Made by a program: the position numbers and the translations under genes
NCBI GenBank assembly: GCA_943704495.1
Contig: CALSCR010001914.1
Location: 1 to 21,198 of the forward strand
Origin: Pigoraptor chileana
Taxonomy: Eukaryota > Opisthokonta > Filasterea
Direction: 5' to 3'
Length of the DNA: 21,198 nucleotides
Part shown: positions 9,689 to 19,229 of the stretch, one piece after another
Layout: each line of letters opens with the position of its first letter
Numbering within the stretch: the first letter of the stretch is position 1
Notes under the pieces: generated by a model
What the model was told of the DNA's origin: nothing
Databases searched by the model: none
Seen by the model: only the letters and a program-made list of their open reading frames with translations

Positions 9689-12216
9689 TCACATGAGTTC
9701 TCCAACGCAGTCAGCAAGTGCCGATGCGCCAGAGTGCTGCGTGCACGCAAAGACAGCAAGGATTGTTGCGTGTTCGCCCAAGTGGCGCTGACAGAGAGGC
9801 TCGCGCGCAATATTCCTCAGAACGAGGGAGGCCGTAAAACGCACCGACGCCGACACAACTCCGACATTCGCCGCCGCATATGCCGCCATGAGCTCGTCCA
9901 CGGAGCCCCACCTCACACCGACCGTCCACGAGCTCGATGACGTATGAGCCACATCCCACTGCGCTGTGGTCGAGTCGCCCGCCGCCTCCGACCACGCCGC
10001 ATGCCATTCGGCGTCACCCCCGTGCCTATCACGTATGCCCCGGTATGTGTGACTGCGCACGCAAAACATCCAGTTTCGAGTGGAGCGGGCATGATCAGCA
10101 CCATCACCTTCCACCAACACACTCGGAAAGCCAATACGCTAGTCAAAAAACCATCCTCTAGTTTTTAAACCAAAAAAATACGTACGTCCATCCGTCGGCC
10201 GTGTCCGAGCTACTCGAGGCAAGTGAAGGAAAAAGCGAATGAGCAGCCGCCGCGAACGCTGAAGCATTCTGGTGAGGAACGCCCGCCGCAGCACAAGACG
10301 CGACATATCGCCTGTACATGTCCACGCGGTCTACTCGCGAACTCGCGCCAGTAGCGTCCTGTTCGAAGTTAGCATGTATCCTGGGGCAGTAACGCAATTA
10401 TGTATCAAAAAGGTGTGACTTTGGTCATGGCATCCACCCCCCGCGCGTGTGCATGTGTGTGCGTGGCGTTTGTGTGCGACACCATTCACACAAACCACGA
10501 CAACAAAGAAATCCAGCCGCACCCTTCCACCACACCCACCAATGAATCATGGCCCTCAACGCATCCGAGCTCGACGCACCACTCTCCCACGCGCACTCGT
10601 CGTTCCCTTCGTCACCAAAGGCATTGCCCGCGGGCGCAATCGCTGCGTCGCAGTCAAACGAGCCCTGGTCAAACAGCGCCAGCCGTACGAGGTCTGCCAC
10701 CACGCGCGGATCGCCGCACATGCGACGTGCCATTGTGGGCGACAGGAATGTGCAGCGGTACAGCGCCTCCAGGGAGGGTATTACAATGCGCGCATCCGGC
10801 ACGAGGAGCGCGCGGGTGATGCACGTGACATCCGCGTCGCCAAGCACTTTTTCAAGCCGCTCTGCGTTCCCGCCCTCGTCGCCCTCGCACAACGCGGCTA
10901 TTCCGCTGACGGCCGCAATAAACTGTGAGCGATCCGCGGATGCAAGCCCAGCCGAAACAAACGAAAGGAGGCTTTTTGCAAACGACGAAACGGCGTGACT
11001 CTTATCTCCAAGGGACACGAACCGAGCCACGTTAACGGCGCAGTCGACGGCGAGCTGATGAGCTCCCGCAGCCCTACCCTCCGCAGTGTTCAGGTGCGCG
11101 CCACCTTCGCTCTCTTTTTCACTGCTGTCAAGCAATCGTGCAAGAAGCGACAGAAAGGCTTTGCTCCGGGCCATGACGGCGGCAGAGTCCTCCCACATGG
11201 TCAGGTTGCGGAGGGCAACCATGACGGCCAGGCCCCGCTCGACGCGAGCAACGGCAACGTCCTCCCCGCGGCCGCCAAACAGACCGCCATCGCCACCCTC
11301 CATTTCATATCCACAAGCGCCCCGCAGCCATCGCACAACCATTGGCACGACAATGTCAAGCAAGAGGGGCGAATCCCGCAACAGGCGTGGGCCCTTGTCG
11401 CCGTGCTCATCAGCGGAGAGCATGAGAAGCGCATTCACAGCCCAGTCTGCCTCATTTGGAAGACCACACTGCAGCGCATATGGCAGGTGCTGCACACATC
11501 CACCGCGTCCCAGCCGGTGCAGTCCAGAGTAGTCTAGGGCCGTCGCTGGCAGAGCAACGGAGGTTGTGTGTGGCGCCAGAGATGCCCGGTCACCGGCTGC
11601 TTGGCTGTGCAGCTGTGCATGTGAGGTGGTCGAAGAGCCTATTGGCGGTGCATAGGCGTGATATGGCTTTGATGGCGCGGGTGCTGTTACCATGGCGGCG
11701 GCGACGGCCGAGTGGGACCCCCCTGGAGCGTACTTGTGCGCACTGCCATATGTCAACTTCTCATAATCAAGGAGAAAGCGTTCATAGTTCTGGCGCAGGA
11801 TGAACGATGCACTCGTGCACGACGCGGGAAAGTTGAAATGGGCGACAACGAGCTTCCATTTGCGCTCCGCCGTCACCTGTGTTGCCACGAGCAAAGAGAG
11901 CATTTTTTTTAGAGGACACCCGTCAAAAGTTAGAGCAACTAGTATGTGTAACAACAATCAATAGAGGCTCACCACAAAACTGCCGCCAAACTCATTGTTT
12001 ACAATTCGGAACAACTTCGCCAATTTCATCGTACTTCCTCCGACATTCGGTACTTTGGGCATCTGTTGCCTGCGTCCATCCAACGAAGTAATAGGTTAGA
12101 ACAGCATTTGCACAGTATGAGCGCCCCCAACTAACAACACATCTAACAGCAGCTCACCCTCGGCCAACAAAGAAGCGTCGCAGCTTCTCACGAAACTGCT
12201 CTTCATCTGAATCCAT
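9689..12216 (-). CDS. ARID2: ARID2/RSC9-like chromatin remodelling subunit (ARID + RFX-type domain)
   Basis: Five exons: 12216-12158, 12069-11973, 11876-10540, 10380-10186, 10052-9689; about 683 residues. ARID2 is the defining subunit of animal PBAF; RSC9 is its yeast counterpart. Residues about 7-95 are an ARID: MPKVPNVGGSTMKLAKLFRI, NNEFGGSFV, ERKWKLVVAHFNFP and LRQNYERFLLDYEK. The large third exon holds a helical region typical of the family (DWAVNALLMLS, SPLLLDIVVPMVVRWL, MVALRNLTMWEDS, PSLEALYRCTFLSP). Exons 4-5 rebuild an RFX-type winged helix: ALRAMIHW, HANFE, VDMYRRYVASC, AHSLFPSL, then HTYRGIRDRHG. The protein ends about 110 residues later, lacking the long Gln-rich and C2H2 C-terminus of animal ARID2. 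Exon 3 is unusually long (1337 nt) and GC-rich. The start is a good ATG directly before the ARID. Confidence 0.92.
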
Positions 12217-13004
12217 GTTTTAATTAGTTGCTCAACGGTGCATGGCAAAAAATGGGTACACTATATTATAGCGGTTCACATTTATCAGTTCGCGAGTCAA
12301 GAGTGAATGTCATGTTTCGAGATTTCGCGCCAAAATGACTACCGAGATATCGGCAATTTCAATTTCCGCTATCGTCAGTCATGTCCAGGGATGCTGACTG
12401 GTCATGTCCGTGAGTGCCCCTCTCCCAAACACCCTTGCCAGATGAACAGAAATGCAGCCAGGTGCACCGCGCCGACTGAGGCAGAAAAGTCGTGCTTCGA
12501 TGCGGCGGGCCGAGCGGGTGCCAGACTCGCCGGCCCGGCCTACTTGTTTCATCTGTGCAGTAAAAGACTCAGTGCAGAATCCACCAAATAAGTCGTATAG
12601 TTCGTTTTGGAAAAAGATCATGGTAAGATTTGCCTCAGTACAAATGAATTAATCGGCAGAATCCATCCTTTTATTTTTTTCAAAAACCAACGATTAATAA
12701 TTGGCCCGTACTTTGCTTCTTCATGGCTGGCATATTGCCAGTCGCATTGCACAATCATACGTTGTCCATACTCGAATCAAGGACACTGTGTGGTCCTAGC
12801 GAGGTTGGCGGAGGATGTTTATGTCGAGGAACGATGAGAAAATCGAATAATCCCAACATCAGAGGTTATAAAATCTTGACATATGATGCAATTCCAACAA
12901 AATTTATTCAGTTCATAAACCAAAGCGCACATACAATGAGAATTAAGAAGACAGTCAGTCGTCTTCTTATTGTTGCACAAACAATTTGTTGAACCCCCTT
13001 CAGG

Positions 13005-13256
13005 TTTCAGTTCAACTTGGAGGCTGGAGAAAAACTGGCATTTGTGCACATATCTTTCATTGAAAAGGTCAAATTTCCCCATGATTTAAATGAGAGACTA
13101 TTTGGGAAGATTGAAAACTTGTTTATACGTATTTATGTGAATGCCTTCCGACTCAACATAAATTGTGTCAGGCTATATCCATTTGACAATATGAAGTGTG
13201 TCAAAATTCTTGAAATAATCTCTACGCAAGCGTCAATTAAAATAATGATCTCTTAA
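13005..13256 (+). CDS. Possible unrecognised coding exon in the AT-rich interval
   Basis: A frame preceded by a plausible acceptor (TTTCAG ending at 13004) runs to TAA at 13254-13256 and encodes about 83 residues, with stretches such as EKLAFVHISFIEKV, NERLFGKIENLFIRIYVNAF and CVKILEIIS. The amphipathic, hydrophobic-rich composition looks protein-like, but I recognise no family and see no in-frame ATG near the start. It may be the last exon of a short-lived or fast-evolving gene, a decayed copy, or chance in AT-rich DNA. Confidence 0.2.
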   Translation, partial: FQFNLEAGEKLAFVHISFIEKVKFPHDLNERLFGKIENLFIRIYVNAFRLNINCVRLYPFDNMKCVKILEIISTQASIKIMIS

Positions 13257-13300
13257 CGCAAACGCCGCGCACAAGACAACTCTCTCAAAATGCACATGGG

Positions 13301-13344
13301 ATGCGAAATGTCAGTCTAAAATTGTTGTTGCTGTCATTTCGCAT
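13301..13344. other. Stem-loop in the RTF2 3' flank
   Basis: Arms of 14 nt at 13301-13314 (ATGCGAAATGTCAG) and 13331-13344 (CTGTCATTTCGCAT) are complementary apart from one mismatch and enclose a 16-nt loop. The structure begins about 40 nt past the RTF2 stop codon, so it probably lies in that 3' UTR. Confidence 0.6.
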
Positions 13345-13383
13345 TCGCCGACGGGCACCGCAGTTTGTAAAAGTAATGTTGTA

Positions 13384-14355
13384 CTATTTTGCAATAGTCA
13401 CAAGTGCAGATTTTTGAATAAACAAAGACTTGTACGCTGGACTCTCATTGGTTATTGCAAGCTTTTTCTTCGGTTGAATAGCATCCCCTTCGATAGGCTC
13501 AGCTGCCTTTCGCTTCTCTGCAAAGGCAAACATAATGGCGGCAACACATCAGCACCTGCTAAAAGAATGACAGTTTCCAACTGCACGAGTTGTTTACCTG
13601 ATAAACCAACGGCGAGCACGCTGGCAGTATCAGCAGCGTTTGCCGACTTTCTCGTTATGCCCTTGTCCTTTTTCGACTCCTTTGCGAGGGCTCGGCGTGC
13701 CTCCATATTTGCCCTATTCCTTTCAACAGATTCCTCGTTGCCATTGATTACGACGACATCTTGTTCAACGTACGCTTTGCCGCACTTGTGGCACGTCGTC
13801 GAGGGAATTTCGCGCAGTGCCTTTTCCGAGAGAACACACCCACACGAGCGCAAGAAACAAAACTTATACCGACCGTTCATTTCCAGCCCAGAGATAGGGC
13901 AGACATACTTTGAGGCCTGCCGGTCCATGTACTTGTCCGCTGATTCGACTTGCGAACCAGCCGCAGATTCGTTGGTGGTCAAATTGAGAGTCACGATGTC
14001 ACGGAGCGAACGAATGTGGCCAGCGGCGACCAGCCCATGCTCCGCAAACTTAGAACGGTCCAAGAGGAAGGTGATGACAGCCTCTTTGTTGTAGAGCTTT
14101 CCCAGCTCGCAAGCAACAATGGGCGTCGAGAGTTCCTCCGTACTCAAGGCACAGTACAGCCACTTTGCGTACATCAATATATCTTTGTCAATCTGCACAC
14201 ATAAGACATGGCGACCATTAGAACTGTACTTCCCATAGCGCAATCGATGAAGATATGTACATGCGGTGAAAAAAAGGATTACACACCGTTTCGGGTTTCT
14301 TTTTCTGCTTCACAACTTCCCCCCTTGTGGGAATAGTGCCGCCATCGCAACCCAT
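13384..14355 (-). CDS. RTF2: RTF2, replication termination factor 2 (C2-type RING/U-box-like)
   Basis: Three exons, 14355-14287, 14192-13598 and 13517-13384 (TAG), give 265 residues with matching phases. The protein opens with the family hallmark MGCDGGTIP, followed by a basic stretch (KQKKKPET). IVACELGKLYNKEAVITFLL and HIRSLRDIVTLNL are the conserved N-terminal segments. Residues about 119-165 form the RTF2 zinc-binding module: CPISGLEMNGRYKFCFLRSC, CGCVLSEKALREI and CHKCGKAYVEQDVVVINGNE. The lysine-rich tail keeps ESPAYKSLF, which parallels human SEAYKSLF. RTF2 acts at stalled replication forks and binds the replisome; it also influences splicing in some organisms. Length is slightly short of human (306) through a shorter tail. 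The gene is divergent from the WD-repeat gene. Confidence 0.96.
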
Positions 14356-14902
14356 GGCGACGAGAGAGAGAGATTACAACGTCGAGGAAGTGTTGAGAGG
14401 AAGTGTTGAAAGCGCTATTATTTTTCAAACGATTTGTGTATTGCAGAAACCAGTTACGTTTTGTTGATTCTGCTTAATTATTATTCGAATTCATGCAGCC
14501 CAGCAAAGCGGCTCGGCAATTGTGTTAGTGGGGGAAAATTTAGCAGCGTAATCGTAAATCGGCAGGGTAAATCCCATCAGTCCCTCACTCCAGGGCTTTT
14601 GACGTCATCAAAATTCACCCACTTCTGCATGCAGCATACACCGGGTGACACTGACCGGACTTCAGCTGTAAATGGTCACACGGCGCCGGGAGCACATGGA
14701 GAGAATGATTGACAGACTGCTTCCATGAGTAGCAGTGTGGGTGGTAACACTGCTGTGTCCCGAATCTTCTTACGTCCACTTCACGCAACACAGCACACAT
14801 TTGCAACCTCCACTCACTGCCCTGATAACATTGTACCAACTGCCAGCCGATACTCTTATTAGTGGGGTCAGAAACACCACATTGCATTGCGGTCCCGTGA
14901 AA
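14356..14902. promoter_or_regulatory. Shared divergent promoter region of RTF2 and the WD-repeat gene
   Basis: These 547 bp separate two ATGs on opposite strands. The RTF2-proximal end has a GA-rich leader and two near-identical GGAAGTGTTGA words (about 14389-14410). A palindromic TGACGTCA (CRE/ATF site) occurs at 14600-14607. Open frames crossing this region on both strands do not resemble known proteins and are not called. Confidence 0.5.
14600..14607. promoter_or_regulatory. CRE-like palindrome TGACGTCA
   Basis: A perfect bZIP (CREB/ATF) consensus sits near the middle of the RTF2/WD divergent promoter, about 245 nt upstream of RTF2 and 295 nt upstream of the WD gene. The same octamer also occurs inside the MTRES1-like coding exon (about 790-797), so chance cannot be excluded. 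Confidence 0.4.
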
Positions 14903-17153
14903 ATGGATTTTTCGCCGGGGCCGTTGCGACTTGAGCATGGGGGTGGCATATATGAGGTTCCGACGGACGATTGCGACGCCGGCAAGCGGTGCGGGTGGGC
15001 GGCTGCGACTCACTTTGCCAGCCACCAGCAGCGAACGACCGTGCAGCACTGGTGGGCCACGCGTGCATCGCAGTCGGCTGGTCGGTTGTTGGGGTGCAAC
15101 CACTCGGACTGCTCGCTTGACACTCGTATGCTCATGGCGCTGCTGATTCCATGCCGCTCTCCGCAGGCAATTGAGGCACCTCATGGCTGCAGAGGGCGAA
15201 ACGAAAGTGCTAGCTGTTTTCAAGAACAAGCTAATGAGCTACGACACCGAGGCAAGAGAGGTGGGTGATGCCTTGTGAATGCTCTAGTGCGAGTCGAATA
15301 CAAGTTTCTGAGTACTGGAAGGGTTGCCTGGGATTGCAGGGTCGTGTTGTGTTGGAGCTCTCGTACGCCCCTACATCGCTGGATGTCGGCTGCGGATATG
15401 CGGCCACCTGTGGACAGGAGGGCCAACTGTCTCTGTTCGACCTTGAGTCGGGAAGGTTGGTGCTGATGTGGACTAATGCCTCAGAGCTGTGTTTGATGTT
15501 GTGCTGTGCTGCGGCCCTGTTGAATAGGACTCGGGGCCACTCATCATGGCCACAATTATATCCATCGTCCCCGTTGTGCATCTGTCACTGCGTTCGTCTA
15601 CGCAGGCTTGCGGTGGACACGGTGATTAGCCGCACGGTCAACAACGGACTGCACATTGCCGAGGCCGGCGGGATCGTGAGACTCATCGTCGCCAACAACG
15701 ACAACGAGGTTAAAGGTGAGTGTGTGTGTGTGAGAGGATTGGTGAAATGTTTTGGTTGGAGGAGCATACATTCTGCGTATAAGAGCATGCACGGCTTGCA
15801 AACGATGGCGGCCTGACCGTCGTACGCTTCTCTCTCTGTTGCGGGATCAGTATATCACGTGACGCGATCCCAGACTCCCGGCCTGGTGGCCTTGGTGGAG
15901 GTGGCGATTGTGAAGCTCCCAGTCGCTGCCAACTACGCCGCCGTGAGCCCATGTGGACGCCGGATGGTTGTTGCGGGGGACTCGCCAGATGTATTTTTAT
16001 ATGCTGTTGGCAGCTCACAGGATGCCTATCGTCGGATTGGGACAATGCGAGGTAAGGAGCTACTTGCGTGATTGACGGACTCCTCAGTCTAGTCTTGGAG
16101 TCGATGGCTTGTGCTTAAGGCGTTTAGAGTACTGAGGTTTTTCTCTCTTGTTGGGTCATGGGCACAGCGCCTATGACACTGATTTGAATCCTACATCTCT
16201 TGTTGGGTCATGGGCACAGCGCCTATGACACTGATTTGAATCCGACATCTCTTGTTGGGTCGGGTCGAGACATACATTCAAGACGCAGTTCTTTGTGGTC
16301 ATCTCTATCCGTCTACTTCTCTCTGATTGGCTGAAATCCATGTCTATCTGGAGCACCTTATGCAGATCCCATTCTTCGACAATTCACGTGAGGCCCACAT
16401 TTCTCTCCCCCTGCCCCCTTCCGGCGTGCCATCCTGAGCATGCGCAGAATCAAGGGACAACGGATTCAGCTGCGCATGGCACCCAAACTCCAACGTGTTT
16501 GCCGTCGCCAGCCAGGACGGCCTCGTTGTTGTGTGGGATGTGCGGGGCAAGGGCCCACTTGCCAGACTGTGTGCCGTCCAGGCATCGCGCGCAAGAGGGG
16601 CGTGCAGGAGCGTCAAAGTAAGCGAAATGCACACCGACAATAGGCTGCCGATCACGTGACGGGCAGTTGAACAAATTCGTCCCTTGTCTGACTTGACCCT
16701 GGTTAGATCGGTTGAATTCACTGGTCGGCCGGTGCTATGTCGCAAGGGACCCTGGAAACCACGGACTCTGACGGTCTCTCTCTCCCCCTCTCACTCTTCT
16801 GTTGGAGTCGATGGGCTAAGGCGTTTTGAGTACTAAGGTCTCTCTCTCTCGCGCTCTCTCGCTCTATCTCTCCCACACACACACACACATGCACTACTTG
16901 GCCTGCCCCGCAGTTTGCGCATCGATCTGGCATCGATCTTCTCGCGTTTGCGGAACACGTGACATACGCTCACATTGTCGACGCGCGAACCTTCGACAAC
17001 CACCAGTGGGTGCCTGCAGGGGTTGGGAATATTGCCGGGCTGGCGTTCTCGGAGTCATGCAGCCGATTCTACGTTGCACTCGAGGGGAACTTGGGGGAGT
17101 TTCACATAGACTCGGCATCGAGACGGGCATTTGCCGACGGCACTCTTATTTAG
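14903..17153 (+). CDS. WD-repeat protein of a conserved uncharacterised family (S. pombe C2A9.03-like)
   Basis: Seven exons: 14903-14994, 15167-15260, 15340-15455, 15606-15715, 15851-16051, 16448-16617, 16914-17153 (TAG); about 340 residues, phases consistent. The first donor could instead follow 14988 (two residues fewer). Conserved blocks follow the order of this small beta-propeller family: QLRHLM, CGQEGQLSLFDLESG, TVNNGLHI, IVANNDNEVK, AAVSPCGRRMVVAGDSPDVF, SCAWHPNSNVFAVASQDGLV, VVWDVR, GACRSVK, GIDLLAFAEH, DARTF, and IAGLAFSESC with the closing FHIDSASRRAF. Members occur in fungi, plants and protists. I know no established biochemical role; WD propellers usually act as scaffolds. Introns 5 and 6 carry interspersed repeats. 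The gene is convergent with PUS10, with 155 nt between stops. Confidence 0.88.
16095..16262 (+). repeat. Interspersed repeat in WD-gene intron 5 (52-nt tandem units)
   Basis: A unit beginning GTTGGGTCATGGGCACAGCG and ending near GATTTGAATCC recurs with a 52-nt period, starting at 16150 and 16202 with a third, broken start at 16254. It is preceded at 16095-16143 by TTGGAGTCGATGG and AAGGCGTTTAGAGTACTGAG, which also occur in intron 6. Its reverse complement is the unit of the array at 20831-21198. Confidence 0.9.
16785..16890 (+). repeat. Related repeat and CT/CA microsatellite in WD-gene intron 6
   Basis: GTTGGAGTCGATGGGCTAAG starts at 16801 and continues GCGTTTTGAGTACTAAGG, a second version of the block at 16095-16143 of intron 5. 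It is flanked by (CT)n on both sides and by (CA)n before the acceptor at 16913. The TACTAAG word and long pyrimidine run resemble a branch site and polypyrimidine tract. Confidence 0.85.
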
Positions 17154-17308
17154 GCACACTACCACCATTATAATAATAATGCCAAGTAACCGCCGCCCAA
17201 CTGCCCCATAACTACGCATGCAGTGTGTTAGACTATTCCCGTTTACTATGCACACATTTCCGTTGACAGTAGCCATGTTCGCTCCCCCTGGTACATTGGC
17301 AAGAATGA
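17154..17308. other. Convergent gap between the WD gene and PUS10
   Basis: A 155-nt gap holding both 3' UTRs. It contains an ATA/AAT trinucleotide run at about 17168-17181, similar to that in the MON1/ARID2 gap, which may provide AATAAT-type polyadenylation signals. Confidence 0.5.
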
Positions 17309-19229
17309 CTATGCTTTTGGGGCGGCCGCACCCTGGGCCTGCGAGTGCCCGCCGCGCCCACCGCGCCAGCCACTGCCGCCGCGCCCGCCGCGCCCACTCC
17401 GACTACCGCGTCCGCCGCCGCGATTTGTTGCATCCATTTGATGTTCACAGCTGGAGTCCGCCTGATCGTCTGTTGGAGGCCACGTCATGTCGATGGCAAT
17501 CACGTCCAATTGCACAATGTCGGCATCGCAGCCGACAAGGGAGCCCACGCTAGGCACCGTCCGTCCGCGGTCTCCATGAACAAACTCCTTCACATACGTT
17601 CCAGCCTGCGTCACCAAATTAAGGGCTATAAAGTGTGGGCTCAGAGCAATGGCGGAGACAACTTCTACGGTCCGCGTACGGTCAGCATTCGCACGTCTTT
17701 GCAAAACACGAATCGGAGTGCGTTGGGAGACGTCCATTGGGCCCAGAGACGACAGGATATCTGCCGCGCGGGAGGCGACGGCATGCTCGAGCCAAACTAC
17801 GCAGCTGTACGACTTGCGTTTCTCGCTTTCGCCTTCTCTCATCTTCCCTGCGGCAACCGCTCGCGGCAACAGCCGGAAATGATCCACGACAACGGCACCG
17901 TCAGACCGGCGGCTGATCTCAGAAGCAGCAATTGCGAGCTGCTCTGGTGAGGGCGATGGGCGCCGGGGATCTATACATTCGACGAAAAATGGACGTCCTT
18001 CTCCAAGCATCCGCACATCGGCATCCTCCCGCCCTGCGCACACAAAGCGCGCGTCACTGGCGTGAAGAAGCTCGCGCAAGGGCCCGACCACAGCCTCCTC
18101 CACCGACGAGGCCGCAAGCCGCCTCCCTGCAATGATCCACGGCGATTGTGACAGCCCACGACAGCGCTTTATGTATCGGCCGGCAATGAAAGCAGGGGCA
18201 TGCTCAGTACGGAGGGAGGGAGGCGCTGTGCAAACGGGGCACGAGGGGGGACCGGGCGGGCAGCGTGCGCCGCGAGCGAGGGCGCCGGCAACGTCCGCCG
18301 CCGCCATCGACTCGAATGCCCGCGTCACCTGCACCTTCGGAACCGCCCCATCGCTGATGCCCCCGCCACTGCCCTGCCGTGCCCTGCCATCGTGTTGGCC
18401 AGCATGCTTCCGCGCGTGCAAAAACGGTGCGCATTCGGACGCATCTTCGGCGTAGGAATAGCTAACCGTCACAGTCAGCGCAGAATGGGCGGATCCTTCT
18501 TTTCCAAGTGATGCGGACAAGGCCTGCAACAATAAGTTAAGCGTCACAAGGCAATATACGTGATTAACACACACATACCAGTTTAATTCACATCTAAGCG
18601 TCTATGCAAACTGCACTCCCACATGCGAGTGCATTTGCGAATGCACAACAAAAACCAACCCGCATCAGCACCCCTCTTGTTATGTCTTGCAAATCAGCGG
18701 CCGTCTTGCGCGGGTCTTTCATGCACAGCGATGGACAGGCCGCGTTGAGTGACACAACAGCGCACAGATTGCGCACCGTCGTGCACCCGGGCAGTTCAGC
18801 AATCACGTTTATGCTCCCGCAGTCGTAGTCGAGCGTGCGAACGCGGCTTGCGATGTCAGCCACAACCAAAAGATCGCTGGCAGTCTGCAGCGTGCCCAAA
18901 CATATGCGGCATGCGCTGTCGCCACGGCGCGCTATTGATGCAGCGTCACCAACCAGCAGCGGCGACAGGGGCGAGGCTCCCTCACCCTCTCCGAGACCAA
19001 ACAACGACGCAAGAGCGGACCCAACGGAGTTCGACTGCGGCACATATGCTGAGGGGGTTGTGCACCCAATAAATCGCAGAATGCATTTTGCACATGCGCC
19101 AGAAGTGGCCAAGTGAGCAACGGCCGGACGCATGCACGCTGGATCTAGGGACTTTGCGGGACAAGCCGAAGAGGCAAACTGCATTTCCCGGCGCAAAAGG
19201 GTTGCGTAAGCAGCATCCTCGTCAGACAT
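17309..19229 (-). CDS. PUS10: PUS10, tRNA pseudouridine synthase
   Basis: Two exons, 19229-18660 and 18523-17309 (TAG), give about 594 residues. PUS10 makes pseudouridine 54/55 in the tRNA T-loop and in animals also affects microRNA processing. The N-terminal part has the paired CxxC zinc site (CAKC with CILRFIGC, then CRICLGTL). The catalytic domain is clear: FIAGRYIKRCRGLSQSPWII, ASSVEEAV, AGREDADVRMLGEGRPF with the catalytic Asp at about residue 357, QRTPIRVLQRR, TQAGTYVKEFVHGDRGRTVP and DIVQLDVIAIDMTWPP. The donor after 18660 was chosen because it reproduces the family spacing; a GTGCTG donor 12 nt earlier would also hold frame. The initiator is the first true ATG; an upstream GTG was ignored. 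The last 40 residues are an RGG/GAR tail, which human PUS10 lacks. Confidence 0.95.

Larger units (their letters stand above)
12217..13383. other. AT-rich interval with no assignable gene
   Basis: Between the ARID2 start and the RTF2 stop lie 1167 bp. The first part (to about 12590) is mixed in composition. From about 12600 to 13260 the sequence is visibly richer in A and T than anything else in the window. Overlapping open frames occur on both strands: plus 12307-12591, plus 12723-12992, minus 13082-12819 and plus about 13005-13256. None resembles a family I know, and no convincing splice pattern links them. The interval must contain the ARID2 promoter and the RTF2 3' UTR. Confidence 0.5.

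Noticed and set aside
10400-11803. Long plus-strand frames of 115-180 codons
   Set aside because: They are antisense shadows of the GC-rich ARID2 exon 3; the minus strand carries the recognisable ARID2 sequence.
12307-12591. Plus-strand 94-codon ATG-to-stop frame
   Set aside because: It overlaps the equally open minus frame, has no recognisable similarity and is short enough to arise by chance.
12379-12621. Minus-strand 80-codon frame beginning MIFFQNELYDLFGG
   Set aside because: The first 26 residues look protein-like and end at a possible donor, but no downstream exon or family could be found before the ARID2 start, so no gene is called.
14615-15268. A 204-codon minus-strand frame and a 177-codon plus-strand frame
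   Set aside because: The plus frame covers WD exon 1 but then reads through intron 1 and leaves the WD frame; the minus frame is its shadow and resembles nothing known.
16150-16262. tRNA gene suggested by GATTTGAATCC and TGGGCACAGCG words
   Set aside because: The presumed A- and B-box words are too close, no acceptor stem can be formed and the unit is tandemly repeated; at most a tRNA-derived repeat.
16145-16262. CRISPR-like direct repeats
   Set aside because: Repeat-to-repeat spacers are near-identical rather than unique, the setting is an intron and the genome is eukaryotic.
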